Counted from the first letter of the stretch, positions 29,204 through 37,852 are shown. The stretch is DNA of 64,000 nt from DOZZ01 sp963792655 (GCA_963792655.1 CAWBWU010000003.1:310001-374000), one strand, 5' to 3'. Translations and numbers: made by a program. The notes: generated from the letters alone by a model not told the origin.

Positions 29204-29230
29204 AAAAAGCCCGGATCTGGCGACCCGGGC
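29204..29230 (-). terminator. Rho-independent terminator of the DUF465 gene
   Basis: On the minus strand GCCCGG and CCGGGC form a six-pair stem around a ten-base loop, followed by TTTTTGTTTT. The T-run ends just before the Smr start codon. Confidence 0.75.
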
Positions 29231-29262
29231 CTTGCTCTGATTTTCGCGCAGCCTGAAAGCGA

Positions 29263-29496
29263 TCAGGCGTGTTGGGCGCGGTATTGCCCAATCACCTGCT
29301 GCATTTCGTCTTTGAGCCGAAGCTTGATCTTTTTCAGACGATGTTCTTCGATTTCATCTTCCGGAGTGAAATCGGCTTTCTGCTCGAGTTCGTAGACCAG
29401 GCGGTCGTACTCATGGTGCTTCTCGCAAAGCGAGCGAAAGCTCTCATTCGTCTGCATCAGGTGCGCTGTAATTTCTTCTTGGGCGTTCCGTTCCAT
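29263..29496 (-). CDS. DUF465/YdcH family small coiled protein
   Basis: 77 aa, nearly all helical: ITAHLMQTNESFRSLCEKHH then YDRLVYELEQK and LKKIKLRLKDEMQQVI. This is the YdcH/DUF465 pattern (two antiparallel helices; KIKLRLKDEM is the usual end motif). The start at 29496 has GGGAGGT nine bases upstream; the next upstream ATG (29505) lies directly on that site and is not usable. Function in bacteria unknown. Confidence 0.82.
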   Translation of the reverse strand: MERNAQEEITAHLMQTNESFRSLCEKHHEYDRLVYELEQKADFTPEDEIEEHRLKKIKLRLKDEMQQVIGQYRAQHA

Positions 29497-29630
29497 TCTT
29501 GGCATACCTCCCAGAGTGGAGTTGCCTCGCCGCACGCGAATGAATGCGTGGCGCGCGGTGGGTAGCTTCACTTCATTCAAATTGAAGTGGCGCCCAGCCT
29601 ATGGAAAGCTGGTCGTCTACCCAGACATTA

Positions 29631-29981
29631 TCATGAAGAAAATTTCAGAACAAGAGCCGCTTCGTCCGGATTTGTATAGTACCCGTCGCGCCGCCCGACG
29701 GCGGTAAAACCGAATTTAAGATAGAGCCGAACGGCCGCTTCGTTCGATTCGCGTACCTCGAGGAAAGTGGTGCCATGCCAATCTCCAAGGAGCTGAGTGA
29801 GGAGTTCACTCGCGATCCCTTGGCGGCGAAACGCCGGGGCTGTTTCGAGATAGAGGATCTCGCGTTCATCCTCCACGATGGAGCGCCATGCTAGCGCGCC
29901 GGCAAGGGATTCACCACGGCGGACGGTAAGAATCCGGTCGCCGAGAAAAGGCTGAAAGCCCGGCCAGAGTTGAGAATCCAA
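29631..29981 (-). CDS. GNAT-family N-acetyltransferase (RimI-like)
   Basis: 116 aa acetyltransferase with the acetyl-CoA loop APAFRRQGIASELL (R-x-x-G-x-A) and the C-terminal LEVRESNEAAVRLYLKFGF motif typical of RimI-type ribosomal protein or N-terminal acetylases. The N-terminal strand pair (ILTVRRGESLAGALAW) is somewhat short. Target unknown. It stands downstream of dnaJ on the same strand but separated by about 80 bases. Confidence 0.82.
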   Translation of the reverse strand: MDSQLWPGFQPFLGDRILTVRRGESLAGALAWRSIVEDEREILYLETAPAFRRQGIASELLTQLLGDWHGTTFLEVRESNEAAVRLYLKFGFTAVGRRDGYYTNPDEAALVLKFSS

Positions 29982-30063
29982 TGTATTACCCTCAAACCGC
30001 GCGGCTTTGCCGACCGCGACCGTTAGGGAATCGCGTTACCCACTTGGTTACGCCCGCAGATCT

Positions 30064-31182
30064 CTAGGCGAAGTACTCTTTGAGCTTGTCGAAGAGGCTC
30101 TTCTCGTGAGGCGCGTTATTGACCGGCAAAGTATCGCGCAGCTCTTCCATCAATTTGCGCTGTTCGCGTGTCAACTTCAGGGGCACCTTCACTTCGACGT
30201 GCACGATGATGTCGCCGCGTGACGTGCTATTCAGAATCGCGATGCCGCGGTTACGAAGACGGAACCGCGCGCCGTTCTGCGTGCCTTCCGGAATCTTCAG
30301 CTTGATCGGTTCTTCCAGGCTGGGCACGTCAATCTCAGTGCCGAGCGAGGCTTGCGCAATGTTCAGGGGCACCACGCAATGCAGATCGTTTTCGCGCCGT
30401 TCGAAGAACTCATGCTCGCGGACCTTGATGAACACGTACAGGTCGCCATTGGGCCCGCCGTTTGCGCCCGGGTTGCCTTCGTTGGCGAGCCGCAGCCGGT
30501 TGCCATCCGCGACGCCAGCCGGAATGTTCACTTTGAGCTTGCGGTTCACCCGCTTGTAGCCTTCACCGCGACAGTCGCGGCAAGCTTCGCGAATGATCTG
30601 TCCCGCGCCGTTACATTGTGGGCACGTGCGGCGCACCGCCATGAACCCCTGCTGGTAGCGCATCTCGCCCTTGCCATGGCACTGCGGGCAGGTAGACGTG
30701 CCCGTGCCGGGTTCCGCGCCCTTCCCTTTGCAGTGGTCGCAGGCTTCGTAACGCGGTACCTGAATATCGGCACTCATGCCGAACGCGGCATCTTCGAAAC
30801 TCAACTCCAGGTCGTAGCGGACATCGTCGCCGCGCTGTGCCCTGGTTCGCGAACGGGAACCCCCGCCGAAGATATCTCCGAACCCGAACTGGTTGAGGAT
30901 GTCGCCCAGATCCATCTCATTCGGATCAAAGCCCGACCCACCCGATGCGCTTTGCACGCCTGCATGGCCGTAACGGTCGTACGCCGCGCGCTTCTGCCCG
31001 TCAGAGAGAACGCTGTACGCCTCCGCCGCCTCTTTGAACTTTTCTTCCGCCGCGCGATCGCCAGGATTTCGGTCTGGATGATGCGCCAAAGCCATCTTGC
31101 GGTACGCGTTTTTGATGGTCTGGTCGTCGGCGCCCCGCTCGCAGCCGAGGATTTCGTAGTAATCGCGTTTCGTCACGGGCAT
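30064..31182 (-). CDS. dnaJ: Chaperone DnaJ
   Basis: Co-chaperone stimulating DnaK ATPase. Complete 372 aa type-I DnaJ: J domain with HPD at residues 35-37; Gly/Phe-rich linker containing FGFGDIFGG; four zinc-binding repeats CDHCKGKG, CPQCHGKG, CPQCNGAG and CRDCRGEG; and the C-terminal substrate domains. It follows grpE by 12 bases, so it is in one transcript with grpE and hrcA. dnaK is not next to it. Confidence 0.97.
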   Translation of the reverse strand: MPVTKRDYYEILGCERGADDQTIKNAYRKMALAHHPDRNPGDRAAEEKFKEAAEAYSVLSDGQKRAAYDRYGHAGVQSASGGSGFDPNEMDLGDILNQFGFGDIFGGGSRSRTRAQRGDDVRYDLELSFEDAAFGMSADIQVPRYEACDHCKGKGAEPGTGTSTCPQCHGKGEMRYQQGFMAVRRTCPQCNGAGQIIREACRDCRGEGYKRVNRKLKVNIPAGVADGNRLRLANEGNPGANGGPNGDLYVFIKVREHEFFERRENDLHCVVPLNIAQASLGTEIDVPSLEEPIKLKIPEGTQNGARFRLRNRGIAILNSTSRGDIIVHVEVKVPLKLTREQRKLMEELRDTLPVNNAPHEKSLFDKLKEYFA

Positions 31183-31194
31183 AGTTGTTGAACG

Positions 31195-31767
31195 TTAAGA
31201 GCGAACTGCCACGCGCACCATGGAGGGGCGCAGTAACTTACCTTTGTAGTGGTAGCCCCGCTGAAATTCTCCAAGTATTTGATGATCCTTAGGCGCGTCC
31301 GGAGTCGAATCGTCCACCGGAACTTTCTCGACCGCCTGATGCAGATGCGGATCGAACATCTTGCCCTCAGTCTCGATCGGCTCTAACCCGAGTCTTTTCA
31401 GAGAGTCGAGCATGCGCTGGTAGATCAGCTCAATTCCACGCGCGTACTCTTTATCAGAGCTCTCCACCTTCATCGCGCGTTCGAAATCGTCGAGCGGCGG
31501 CAGAATGTCACGGACGGTTTCCATGCCGGCGTACTGCGTCACATCGGCGCGATCGCGTTCTGTGCGGCGGCGAAAATTATCGAACTCCGCCTGCCGGCGC
31601 AGCAGCATGTCCTGTAATTCCGCCTTGTCCTGCAGGAGCTGATCGCGTTCGGTCGTAAGCGCGGTAAGCTGCGCCGCGAGGTCAACTCCGGATACGCTTT
31701 CCACTGGATCTTTGGCTCCCTGCGACGACAGATCGGCCAGATTTGGTTCGGGGGTCGGGGTACTCAA
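31195..31767 (-). CDS. grpE: Nucleotide exchange factor GrpE
   Basis: 190 aa. An acidic N-terminal tail, a long coiled coil (LTTERDQLLQDKAELQDMLL and RRQAEFDNFRRRTERDR) and the C-terminal beta-wing with HLHQAVEKVPVDD and LGEFQRGYHYKGKLLRPSMV. It releases ADP from DnaK. It lies between hrcA and dnaJ with short gaps (33 and 12 bases). Confidence 0.96.
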   Translation of the reverse strand: MSTPTPEPNLADLSSQGAKDPVESVSGVDLAAQLTALTTERDQLLQDKAELQDMLLRRQAEFDNFRRRTERDRADVTQYAGMETVRDILPPLDDFERAMKVESSDKEYARGIELIYQRMLDSLKRLGLEPIETEGKMFDPHLHQAVEKVPVDDSTPDAPKDHQILGEFQRGYHYKGKLLRPSMVRVAVRS

Positions 31768-31800
31768 AGCACTTTTTAGATTAGCAGAAGCGCGAAAAAA

Positions 31801-32835
31801 CTAGCTTTGTCCGCCTTCAAAAGCGCGCCCGATCTGCCGTACCGCCGTCATGACTCGGGAGTAATTCATACGCATGGGCCCCAGCACCGCGATCCGCGTC
31901 AGCATGCCCCCGGGCTGCGGAATGGAAAGCCCGATCAGCGAAAGTTCGCTCATCGCGGGATGCACATCGCCAAGCCCGACGTGCACACGCAGCTCGCCGT
32001 GCTCTTCGATGAAGCGATCCAGCAGTTCCACAATGCGCCGCTTCTCTTCCAGGGCGCGGAACAGGTCGCGCATGGTTTCGCGCGTCAGGTGCAGATCAAG
32101 GCCGAACAGGTTCGATGCGCCCTCCATGTGAACCTGAGGATGCTGCGCCACATCAAGCAAACCTTCGCGATACAGAACCGTCAGCCGCTGCAGTACGGCA
32201 TCGTAAGCCGCGCGCTCTTCTTCAATACGCCGCAACAACTCCCGGCGCGCATCGGAAATGATCCATCCGGCGAAATTGTGGTTGATGTAATCGCGTAACG
32301 ACTCAAGCGTCTGCTGAGGCATCGCCTCGTTGAGGGTGACAACACGGTTGTGCACCATTCCGTCGCGCGTCGCCACAATCATCAACACACGCCGGTCGGC
32401 GAGCGCGACAAACTCTACCTGTTCGAGCGACTGATCGCTGGTCGGCATCGCCGCAGCAATGCCCATGTTATGAGTCAGTTCGGTGAGCATCTGGCAGGAG
32501 CGTTCAATTCGCTGCTCCATCGAGCGCGCATCGCGGAAACGCTCATGCACCCGCATTGATTCCGCAGCAGTCATCGCGCGTTCCGGAATCGTGTTGACGA
32601 AAAAGCGAAAGGCCTTTGCGGTGGGAATTCGTCCGGCAGATGTATGCGGCTGGTAAAGATACCCGGCTTCGTCCAGATCAGCCATCACGTTGCGGATGGA
32701 AGCCGCGCTCAAGGCGTTGTTCTGCAGCTTCGAGATTGTGCGCGAGCCAAGCGGCTCGCCCGTCTCTATATACGAGCGGACGATCGCATACAGGATCTCC
32801 TGCGCACGTCTCCCGAGAGGCTCTCCGGTCTGCAT
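31801..32835 (-). CDS. hrcA: Heat-shock repressor HrcA
   Basis: 344 aa, winged-helix N-terminus (RRAQEILYAIVRSYIETGEP and GSRTISKL; helix-turn-helix) then SAASIRNVMADLDEAGYL, followed by the GAF-like and C-terminal LSLIGLSIPQPGG plus AVLGPMRMNYSRVM motifs. The ATG at 32835 fits the usual N-terminus; the frame upstream to 33111 is not homologous. HrcA normally binds CIRCE operators; I find no canonical CIRCE in front of it (see rejected items). Confidence 0.94.
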   Translation of the reverse strand: MQTGEPLGRRAQEILYAIVRSYIETGEPLGSRTISKLQNNALSAASIRNVMADLDEAGYLYQPHTSAGRIPTAKAFRFFVNTIPERAMTAAESMRVHERFRDARSMEQRIERSCQMLTELTHNMGIAAAMPTSDQSLEQVEFVALADRRVLMIVATRDGMVHNRVVTLNEAMPQQTLESLRDYINHNFAGWIISDARRELLRRIEEERAAYDAVLQRLTVLYREGLLDVAQHPQVHMEGASNLFGLDLHLTRETMRDLFRALEEKRRIVELLDRFIEEHGELRVHVGLGDVHPAMSELSLIGLSIPQPGGMLTRIAVLGPMRMNYSRVMTAVRQIGRAFEGGQS

Positions 32836-32994
32836 ATCTAGTTGAAAAGGCGAAGCAACAGTTAACCTATTGTAACTCAGCGCTGTCAGTGCGCTCCATT
32901 TCTTATAGTTTCCGCTGCTCACGCGCGCGGCACGTGTGAATTCGAGACCAGTTCCCCGGCAAGCGTATAATTCAGTTCGAAAGGGGATCGCCTC

Positions 32995-33387
32995 TTGGCA
33001 TTGGTCCGCCACGTTCTGCGCGGTTATAGCTATATCTTTGAAGGAGTTCTGAGTTTGATGGCGGTCGGCGCGGGTGGTCTTGCCGCGCTCAGTGGGAACG
33101 CCTCGCTGCATATCGGTTGGCTTCCATTTGATGAGGTAACCGTCAAGGTCTGGTTACTGGGACTCGGGGCCGCCGGCCTGCTGTGCGTCCTCCTGGCGCT
33201 AGCAGGTGTAGCACGGTGGCTGCTGCTTTTGTTTGCACTCGCCGCGAGCATCATCCTGATTAAAGGACTGTTCTTCAACAACTACACGTTCAATGGCATC
33301 GAGAGCGGCCGCGACGCTTTGTGGTTGGCCACTGGTTCCATTGTTGCCGTGATCGGCGCGATACCAATCGCAAAAAGGCGCCGCTAA
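32995..33387 (+). CDS. Small membrane protein, four-helix
   Basis: 130 aa from a TTG start with AAAGGGGA ribosome site. Four hydrophobic segments: about 12-35, 50-70 (WLLGLGAAGLLCVLLALAG), 74-92 and 106-124. The basic tail KRRR is cytoplasmic if the N-terminus is. Family unknown; it resembles generic membrane proteins of Acidobacteriota. A TATAAT lies at 32966-32971. Confidence 0.68.
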   Translation: MALVRHVLRGYSYIFEGVLSLMAVGAGGLAALSGNASLHIGWLPFDEVTVKVWLLGLGAAGLLCVLLALAGVARWLLLLFALAASIILIKGLFFNNYTFNGIESGRDALWLATGSIVAVIGAIPIAKRRR

Positions 33388-33430
33388 AAACGAAGAGGCC
33401 CGGAGCATCGCTGCTCCGGGCCTCTTCGTT
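33386..33430. terminator. Strong hairpin terminator between convergent genes
   Basis: A perfect 19-pair stem (33389-33407 with 33412-33430, loop TCGC). On the minus strand it is followed by TTTTT (33386-33390), so it mainly ends the FecR-like gene; it may also stop plus-strand transcription of the membrane-protein gene. Confidence 0.85.
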
Positions 33431-33451
33431 CGTGCTTTGGGAGAATTTGTC

Positions 33452-34138
33452 TTACTTGCAACCGCTCAGGCAGGTACCGCCGCCATCGCTCTGCGTCGCG
33501 AGAACACCCGCAGTCACACCAACCGCCGCTGCTACTACAACACCGGCGATCACTGCGCCTGTCATCGCTCCCCCGCCCGCCGCACCAGCCGCAGCTTTGC
33601 GCTTGCTCTTCTTCGTGGTGGTCGTTTCGGTCGTCGTTGTCTGCTGAGCCGCCGTGGCACCGGCATCCTGAGGCGTGAAGTCGAGGGCCTTGCCGGGCTC
33701 CAGGTTGGCAACCAGTACACCCTGTGCGTTGGAAACACGGACAGGTGTCGTCAATGCGGCAACTTCCACAGTGTTCCCCATTACGCTTACGCGAGCATCG
33801 TTACCCACGATGTGCAGCGTCCGGGCATTTACTTCAAAGCTCTTACCGTCGAACTGTGTCGCGCCCTTATCGAGCACCAGCTTGCCGTTGTACACCGTAC
33901 CGCGGGCATCTGAGGACAACTGAACACTTGCGCCGCTATTCAACTGAAGGCGAGAGGACGAAGCGCCGGTCTCAATGGTGTTCCCCTCAAACAGCGTGGC
34001 GTTCCCTGCGGTTCGTGCGTTGTTGATGGTCAGCGTGCCATCCGAAAGCGCGACGCCGATGCTCGGCGCTGCGGCAAATACGGACACTGGTGCTGCCACG
34101 AGAAGTGCTACCAATGATCGAGAGCCTAGTTTATGCAT
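33452..34138 (-). CDS. Exported FecR-like domain protein with C-terminal Gly/Ala segment
   Basis: 228 aa: signal peptide (ends VSVFAAAPS); beta-rich FecR-like region with DGTLTINNARTAGN, GNTIETGASSSRLQLNSG and VSVMGNTVEV; a Thr-rich linker and KKSKRK; then a Gly/Ala/Val hydrophobic stretch that could be a membrane helix; and a final CLSGC. FecR-like domains often sense or bind cell-surface polymers. Function unassigned. Preceded by its own promoter and ribosome site GGAGG. Confidence 0.72.
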   Translation of the reverse strand: MHKLGSRSLVALLVAAPVSVFAAAPSIGVALSDGTLTINNARTAGNATLFEGNTIETGASSSRLQLNSGASVQLSSDARGTVYNGKLVLDKGATQFDGKSFEVNARTLHIVGNDARVSVMGNTVEVAALTTPVRVSNAQGVLVANLEPGKALDFTPQDAGATAAQQTTTTETTTTKKSKRKAAAGAAGGGAMTGAVIAGVVVAAAVGVTAGVLATQSDGGGTCLSGCK

Positions 34139-34194
34139 GTATCCTCCAATTACCGGGAAAAAACCCCTGCTGAACGAGCCAAGCGTCTTTGTTT

Positions 34195-34222
34195 AGTGTA
34201 AAGGAAGCCGGTATCAAGTCAA
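34195..34222 (-). promoter_or_regulatory. Promoter of the FecR-like gene
   Basis: On the minus strand TTGACT (34217-34222), spacer 16, TACACT (34195-34200). The start site is expected about 45 bases before the ATG at 34138. Confidence 0.55.
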
Positions 34223-34325
34223 GACAAAAAGTTGTGATAAGCCATATAAGGCTGTTGGTTTTACAACCTTCCGCACGACGTAAATCGAGTGTCACTCAAT
34301 CCGCTGGAATTTCGTAAACATAATT

Positions 34326-34934
34326 ATGCTCAAGGCCATCATTTTCGATCTCGGACGCGTCATTATCCCGTTCGATTTTCAACGCGGGTACCGCGCGCTC
34401 GAGTCGCTGTGCCGCATTCCCGCTGCCGAGATCCCCACGCGTATCCGGGCGAGCGGACTGGTTCCCCAATTTGAGACCGGCCTGATTGAACCCGATGCGT
34501 TCGTTCAACGGCTCGGGGAAGCACTCGACACCCCGCTCAACCGGGAACAGTTCCGCGAAATCTGGAATTCGATTTTCCTCGATGAGACGTACATCCCCGC
34601 AGCCATGATCGAGGGGCTTCACCGCCGCTACCGCACGGTGTTGCTATCCAACACCAACGTGATCCACTTCGAGGGGCTCAAAGACAAGCTGCCGCAACTG
34701 CAGCACTTCGATGCGTTCGTTCTCTCGTATGAAGTCAAAGCAATGAAGCCGCAGTCCGAAATCTACGCAGCCGCGGTCAAAGCCGCTGGATGTGAACCGG
34801 GCGAATGCTTCTTCACGGACGATATTGCGGAGTACGTGGAAGCAGCCTGCCGCTTCGGCATCGATGCCGTGCAGTTTGAATCGCTGGAACAAATCCAGCG
34901 CGAACTGCACCGACGCGGTGTTACCTGGGACTGA
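34326..34934 (+). CDS. HAD-IA family phosphatase (YihX-like)
   Basis: 202 aa with motif I IIFDLGRVI; here the second acidic residue is Gly, as in the YihX subgroup. Motif II is LLSNTN, motif III the Lys in KAMKPQSEIYAAA, and motif IV FFTDDIAEYVEAA. The YihX enzymes dephosphorylate sugar phosphates. A small alpha-helical cap lies after motif I. Its stop is one base from the convergent dehydratase stop. Confidence 0.85.
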   Translation: MLKAIIFDLGRVIIPFDFQRGYRALESLCRIPAAEIPTRIRASGLVPQFETGLIEPDAFVQRLGEALDTPLNREQFREIWNSIFLDETYIPAAMIEGLHRRYRTVLLSNTNVIHFEGLKDKLPQLQHFDAFVLSYEVKAMKPQSEIYAAAVKAAGCEPGECFFTDDIAEYVEAACRFGIDAVQFESLEQIQRELHRRGVTWD

Positions 34935-34935
34935 C

Positions 34936-36264
34936 CTACCAGCGCGGCAAAACGCGTTTCCACGCGGGATCGATATGTTTCTGCATCTCGGCTTCGTCGT
35001 CGCGCTTGCGATACGTCAACTTGTCGTAGCGCTCGCAACCGCGCGCCAGCTGATCGCGGTCGATCTCGATTCCGAGGCCCGGTTTGTCCGGAATGCGCAC
35101 GCTGCCGTTCTCGAAACGAATGCGGCCGCCTTCCACAATTTCGTCTTGTGCGGTCTGCCACGGGTAATGGGTATCGCACGCATACGTGAGGTTTGGACAT
35201 GCGGCGGCCGCATGCGTCATGGCCATCATGCTGACACCCAGGTGATTGTTCGAATGCATCGACATGCCGCGATCGAGCAGACCGCAAACATGCGACAAAT
35301 GCTGCATCATGCGCAGCCCGCCCCAGTAATGCGGATCAGACAGAACGATCTGCACCGCTTCGGTGTCGCGCGCCTTCACCACATCCGGGAAACTGGTGAC
35401 CGCGACATTGCTCGCAAGCAACACATCATCGGCCAGCAAGCGGCGCCGGACTTCGGCCATGCCTTCAAGGCTCGGACATGGGTCTTCCAGATAGCCACCG
35501 TTCGACAACTCGTGCCGCAACGATTCACCGACATGCACGGAGGTATCGACCGACCATGCGCAGTTCGGATCGATGCGCAACGGATAGGCAGGGCCGAACT
35601 CCTCCCGCAGCGCACGGATCGTGGCAATCTCTTCCTCCGGCGGAAGCACGCCGCCCTTCAACTTAATTTCACGAAAGCCATACTGCGCGATCATCTGCCT
35701 TGCTTCGCGCACGCAGGCAGCGGCATCCAGAACTTCGCCGTACTCGTCTTCGCGAGTATCGGCACCCAAGCCGCCGCCGCCACCGTCTTTGTAGAAAAGA
35801 TAGGCCGAGAACGGAACTGCATCGCGCACCCGCCCGCCAATCACGTCACACATCGGCTGCCCAGTGGCTTTGCCGATGATGTCCAGACAGGCGATCTCGA
35901 TTGCGGCAAACGTGCGGAGGTTCTCGTCCATCGGATTCTCACCCGGTACGAGAAATGTCTGCGAGCGCCCGCCCTTCACGTCTGCTTCGTTCCGGTGCCC
36001 TGCCGTTAGCTCCGCAAACAGTTCCGCGAGGCGGAACGGGTTCATGCCTACGATCCGGGGCCGCAACGCTTCAAGCGCTGCACGCGGCTTCTCTCCACCG
36101 TAAGTTTCGCTCCAGCCGGTGAAACCGTCGTCCGTCCGCAATTCGACGATGGTGCGCAACGCGTAAGGCGCATGACGCCCGTACGAACTGCGCAACGGTC
36201 CATCGGCAATTGCGATGGAATTCAGGTTACAAGAGGAGATTTTCAATTGGCAGCCGGCGTGCAA
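34936..36264 (-). CDS. Enolase-superfamily dehydratase (glucarate-dehydratase-like)
   Basis: 442 aa. Enolase-type N-terminal capping domain (RTIVELRTDDGFTGWSETYGGE, with ADVKGG), then a barrel carrying IKLKGG (KxK catalytic lysines), LRIDPNCAWS with metal Asp, YLEDPCPSLEGM (second metal acid) and SMHSNNHLGVSMM (catalytic His). These mark the glucarate/galactarate-dehydratase branch. Likely removes water from an aldarate or similar sugar acid; exact substrate unproven. Upstream residues before about 10 are uncertain; an internal TTG or ATG could be the true start. Confidence 0.87.
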   Translation of the reverse strand: MHAGCQLKISSCNLNSIAIADGPLRSSYGRHAPYALRTIVELRTDDGFTGWSETYGGEKPRAALEALRPRIVGMNPFRLAELFAELTAGHRNEADVKGGRSQTFLVPGENPMDENLRTFAAIEIACLDIIGKATGQPMCDVIGGRVRDAVPFSAYLFYKDGGGGGLGADTREDEYGEVLDAAACVREARQMIAQYGFREIKLKGGVLPPEEEIATIRALREEFGPAYPLRIDPNCAWSVDTSVHVGESLRHELSNGGYLEDPCPSLEGMAEVRRRLLADDVLLASNVAVTSFPDVVKARDTEAVQIVLSDPHYWGGLRMMQHLSHVCGLLDRGMSMHSNNHLGVSMMAMTHAAAACPNLTYACDTHYPWQTAQDEIVEGGRIRFENGSVRIPDKPGLGIEIDRDQLARGCERYDKLTYRKRDDEAEMQKHIDPAWKRVLPRW

Positions 36265-36291
36265 TAGAGATGATCAGAAAGGCGGTACAAG

Positions 36292-36414
36292 ATGGAACCA
36301 GTGATCCTCACGGCAACGTTGGTCGGAAGTCTTGGCACGGCGTTCGTCATGCAGCGACTCATTCTCGCCGCATGGTTAAACTCTCTTGCTCGCCACGCGG
36401 CTAATCGCCGGTAG
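36292..36414 (+). CDS. Candidate 40-residue membrane peptide
   Basis: A short frame with AAAGGCGG about nine bases upstream of ATG. Translation starts MEPVILTATLVGSLGTAF and continues with a hydrophobic helix to residue about 30, then a basic end (HAANRR). Composition fits a single-pass membrane peptide. It stands between two divergently or convergently placed genes and is not coding for a known family; treat as candidate. Confidence 0.4.
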   Translation: MEPVILTATLVGSLGTAFVMQRLILAAWLNSLARHAANRR

Positions 36415-36424
36415 CGCGCGCAGC

Positions 36425-36565
36425 CTATCGACGCGAGCCGCGGGTCGTGTTTTTCAACTGCGACTGGCGGGCTTTGGTCTTTTTCCGCTTGGGCTTCGAA
36501 ATGATGAATGTTCCGCTGCCCAGATACTCTGCTTTAAACAACTTGTCGTCTTTTGCTTCAGCCAA
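36425..36565 (-). CDS. Candidate 46-residue basic protein
   Basis: A short frame on the minus strand from a TTG start with GGGAGAC about nine bases upstream. The sequence begins LAEAKDDKLFKAEYLGSGTF and ends in a highly basic tail (KPKRKKTKARQ to TTRGSRR). The helix-then-basic arrangement resembles small RNA- or DNA-binding proteins. A conserved-looking N-terminal part suggests it is real, but no family is recognised. Confidence 0.5.
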   Translation of the reverse strand: MAEAKDDKLFKAEYLGSGTFIISKPKRKKTKARQSQLKNTTRGSRR

Positions 36566-36643
36566 AACTAGTCTCCCTGATTGAACCCAACGGTCAAACG
36601 AACTCCATTATTGTAGCGCGCTATCCTGTGTACTTCCGCGCTC

Positions 36644-37852
36644 ATGCTCATTCGCTGGGGGTTGCCGGCCCTACTTGCTACCGCGGCGCTCGCGCAGCAA
36701 CTTCCGACGCGTCAAGAGATAGACGCCACGATGCAGGAGTTGGCGGGCATCAGCGGCTTCCGAGTCAAAAAACAAGTTAGCTTCCGGTCGATCGATCGCG
36801 CCGGCGTGCGCAAGTATTTCGACGCGCGCATGCAGGAGACGATCAAGCCCAAAGAACTGCGCGCCGAAGAAATCACACTGAAAAAATTCGGTTTCGTACC
36901 CGCCGATTACAATCTCCGTGAAGCCACGGCCAAGTTGATTACAGAGCAGGCTGCCGCGTTCTACGACTATCACGATCAGCAGCTCTTTATCACCGATTGG
37001 ACGCCCGCCGAAATGCGCAGCAATGCGCTGATTCACGAACTCGCGCATGCTCTTGCCGATCAGAATTACTCCATCGCGAAGTACCTGAAGCGCGCGCGCA
37101 ACGATAGCGAGAAAGCTATGGCGCGTGAAGCCGTTGTTGAAGGACAGGCCACTTTACTCGCCTCAGAAGTGGAGTTCCAGCGCAAGCGTAACCAGCCGCC
37201 GCCTGACGACAAAGCCGCTTCGCAGGCGGTTGAGCCCGACTATCCCGAGTTCGATCACGCGCCGCTCTACTTTCGCGAAACCCTCCTCTTCCCGTACGTG
37301 AAAGGCTCTCTCTTTCAGCAACAGGTCATCGCACGTGATGGACGGAAGGCGTGGCGGGAAGTGTTCGAGCACCCGCCCGACACGACGCGCCAGATCCTGA
37401 ACGTTCATGCGTACTTTGATGGGGACCATGACCGCGTACCGCCGTTACCTGCAGTGCCAAGGGGCGTACATAAACTGAAGGGACTCGTCGATGGCACGCT
37501 CGGCGCGCTCGAACACCATGTGATGCTCGAGCAGTTCGGTTCAGGCGAAGTAGCCGATCAACTCGCGGCCGCGTGGCGCGGCTGCCACTATCGCGTGTAT
37601 CAGTGGAAGGAAACGAATCCCCTGCTCTACTCTTCAGAATGGCAGGACGAAGCATCGGCCCAGCGTTTCTTTGCGGCTTATGAGAAAGTGCTGCGCGGCA
37701 AATGGAAGAAGATCGACATCACTTCGCGGTCAACGACCCACCTCACCGGTCACGGCGACGACGGCGACTTTGACGTGACGATCGCTGGCACCCGCGTCAC
37801 CAGCCGCGAAGGCTGGCCCGCCGGTGTTCTCGCCGCGAATGCACGCGAATAG
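36644..37852 (+). CDS. Secreted HExxH metalloprotease-like protein of Acidobacteriota
   Basis: 402 aa with a signal peptide (ends TAALAQQ). The zinc motif HELAH lies in NALIHELAHALADQNYSI (about residue 130), and a downstream Glu in REAVVEGQATLLASE is a plausible third ligand, giving a gluzincin-like site. N-terminal part with QEIDATMQELAGISGFRV is probably a propeptide-like region; C-terminal part ends in a beta domain. I recognise it as a conserved acidobacterial protein but not as a named family. Confidence 0.75.
   Translation: MLIRWGLPALLATAALAQQLPTRQEIDATMQELAGISGFRVKKQVSFRSIDRAGVRKYFDARMQETIKPKELRAEEITLKKFGFVPADYNLREATAKLITEQAAAFYDYHDQQLFITDWTPAEMRSNALIHELAHALADQNYSIAKYLKRARNDSEKAMAREAVVEGQATLLASEVEFQRKRNQPPPDDKAASQAVEPDYPEFDHAPLYFRETLLFPYVKGSLFQQQVIARDGRKAWREVFEHPPDTTRQILNVHAYFDGDHDRVPPLPAVPRGVHKLKGLVDGTLGALEHHVMLEQFGSGEVADQLAAAWRGCHYRVYQWKETNPLLYSSEWQDEASAQRFFAAYEKVLRGKWKKIDITSRSTTHLTGHGDDGDFDVTIAGTRVTSREGWPAGVLAANARE

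Noticed and set aside
32880..32905. AGCGC-N7-GCGCT repeat before hrcA, considered as CIRCE
   Set aside because: CIRCE is TTAGCACTC-N9-GAGTGCTAA; this repeat is five bases long, differently spaced, and of low significance in GC-rich DNA.
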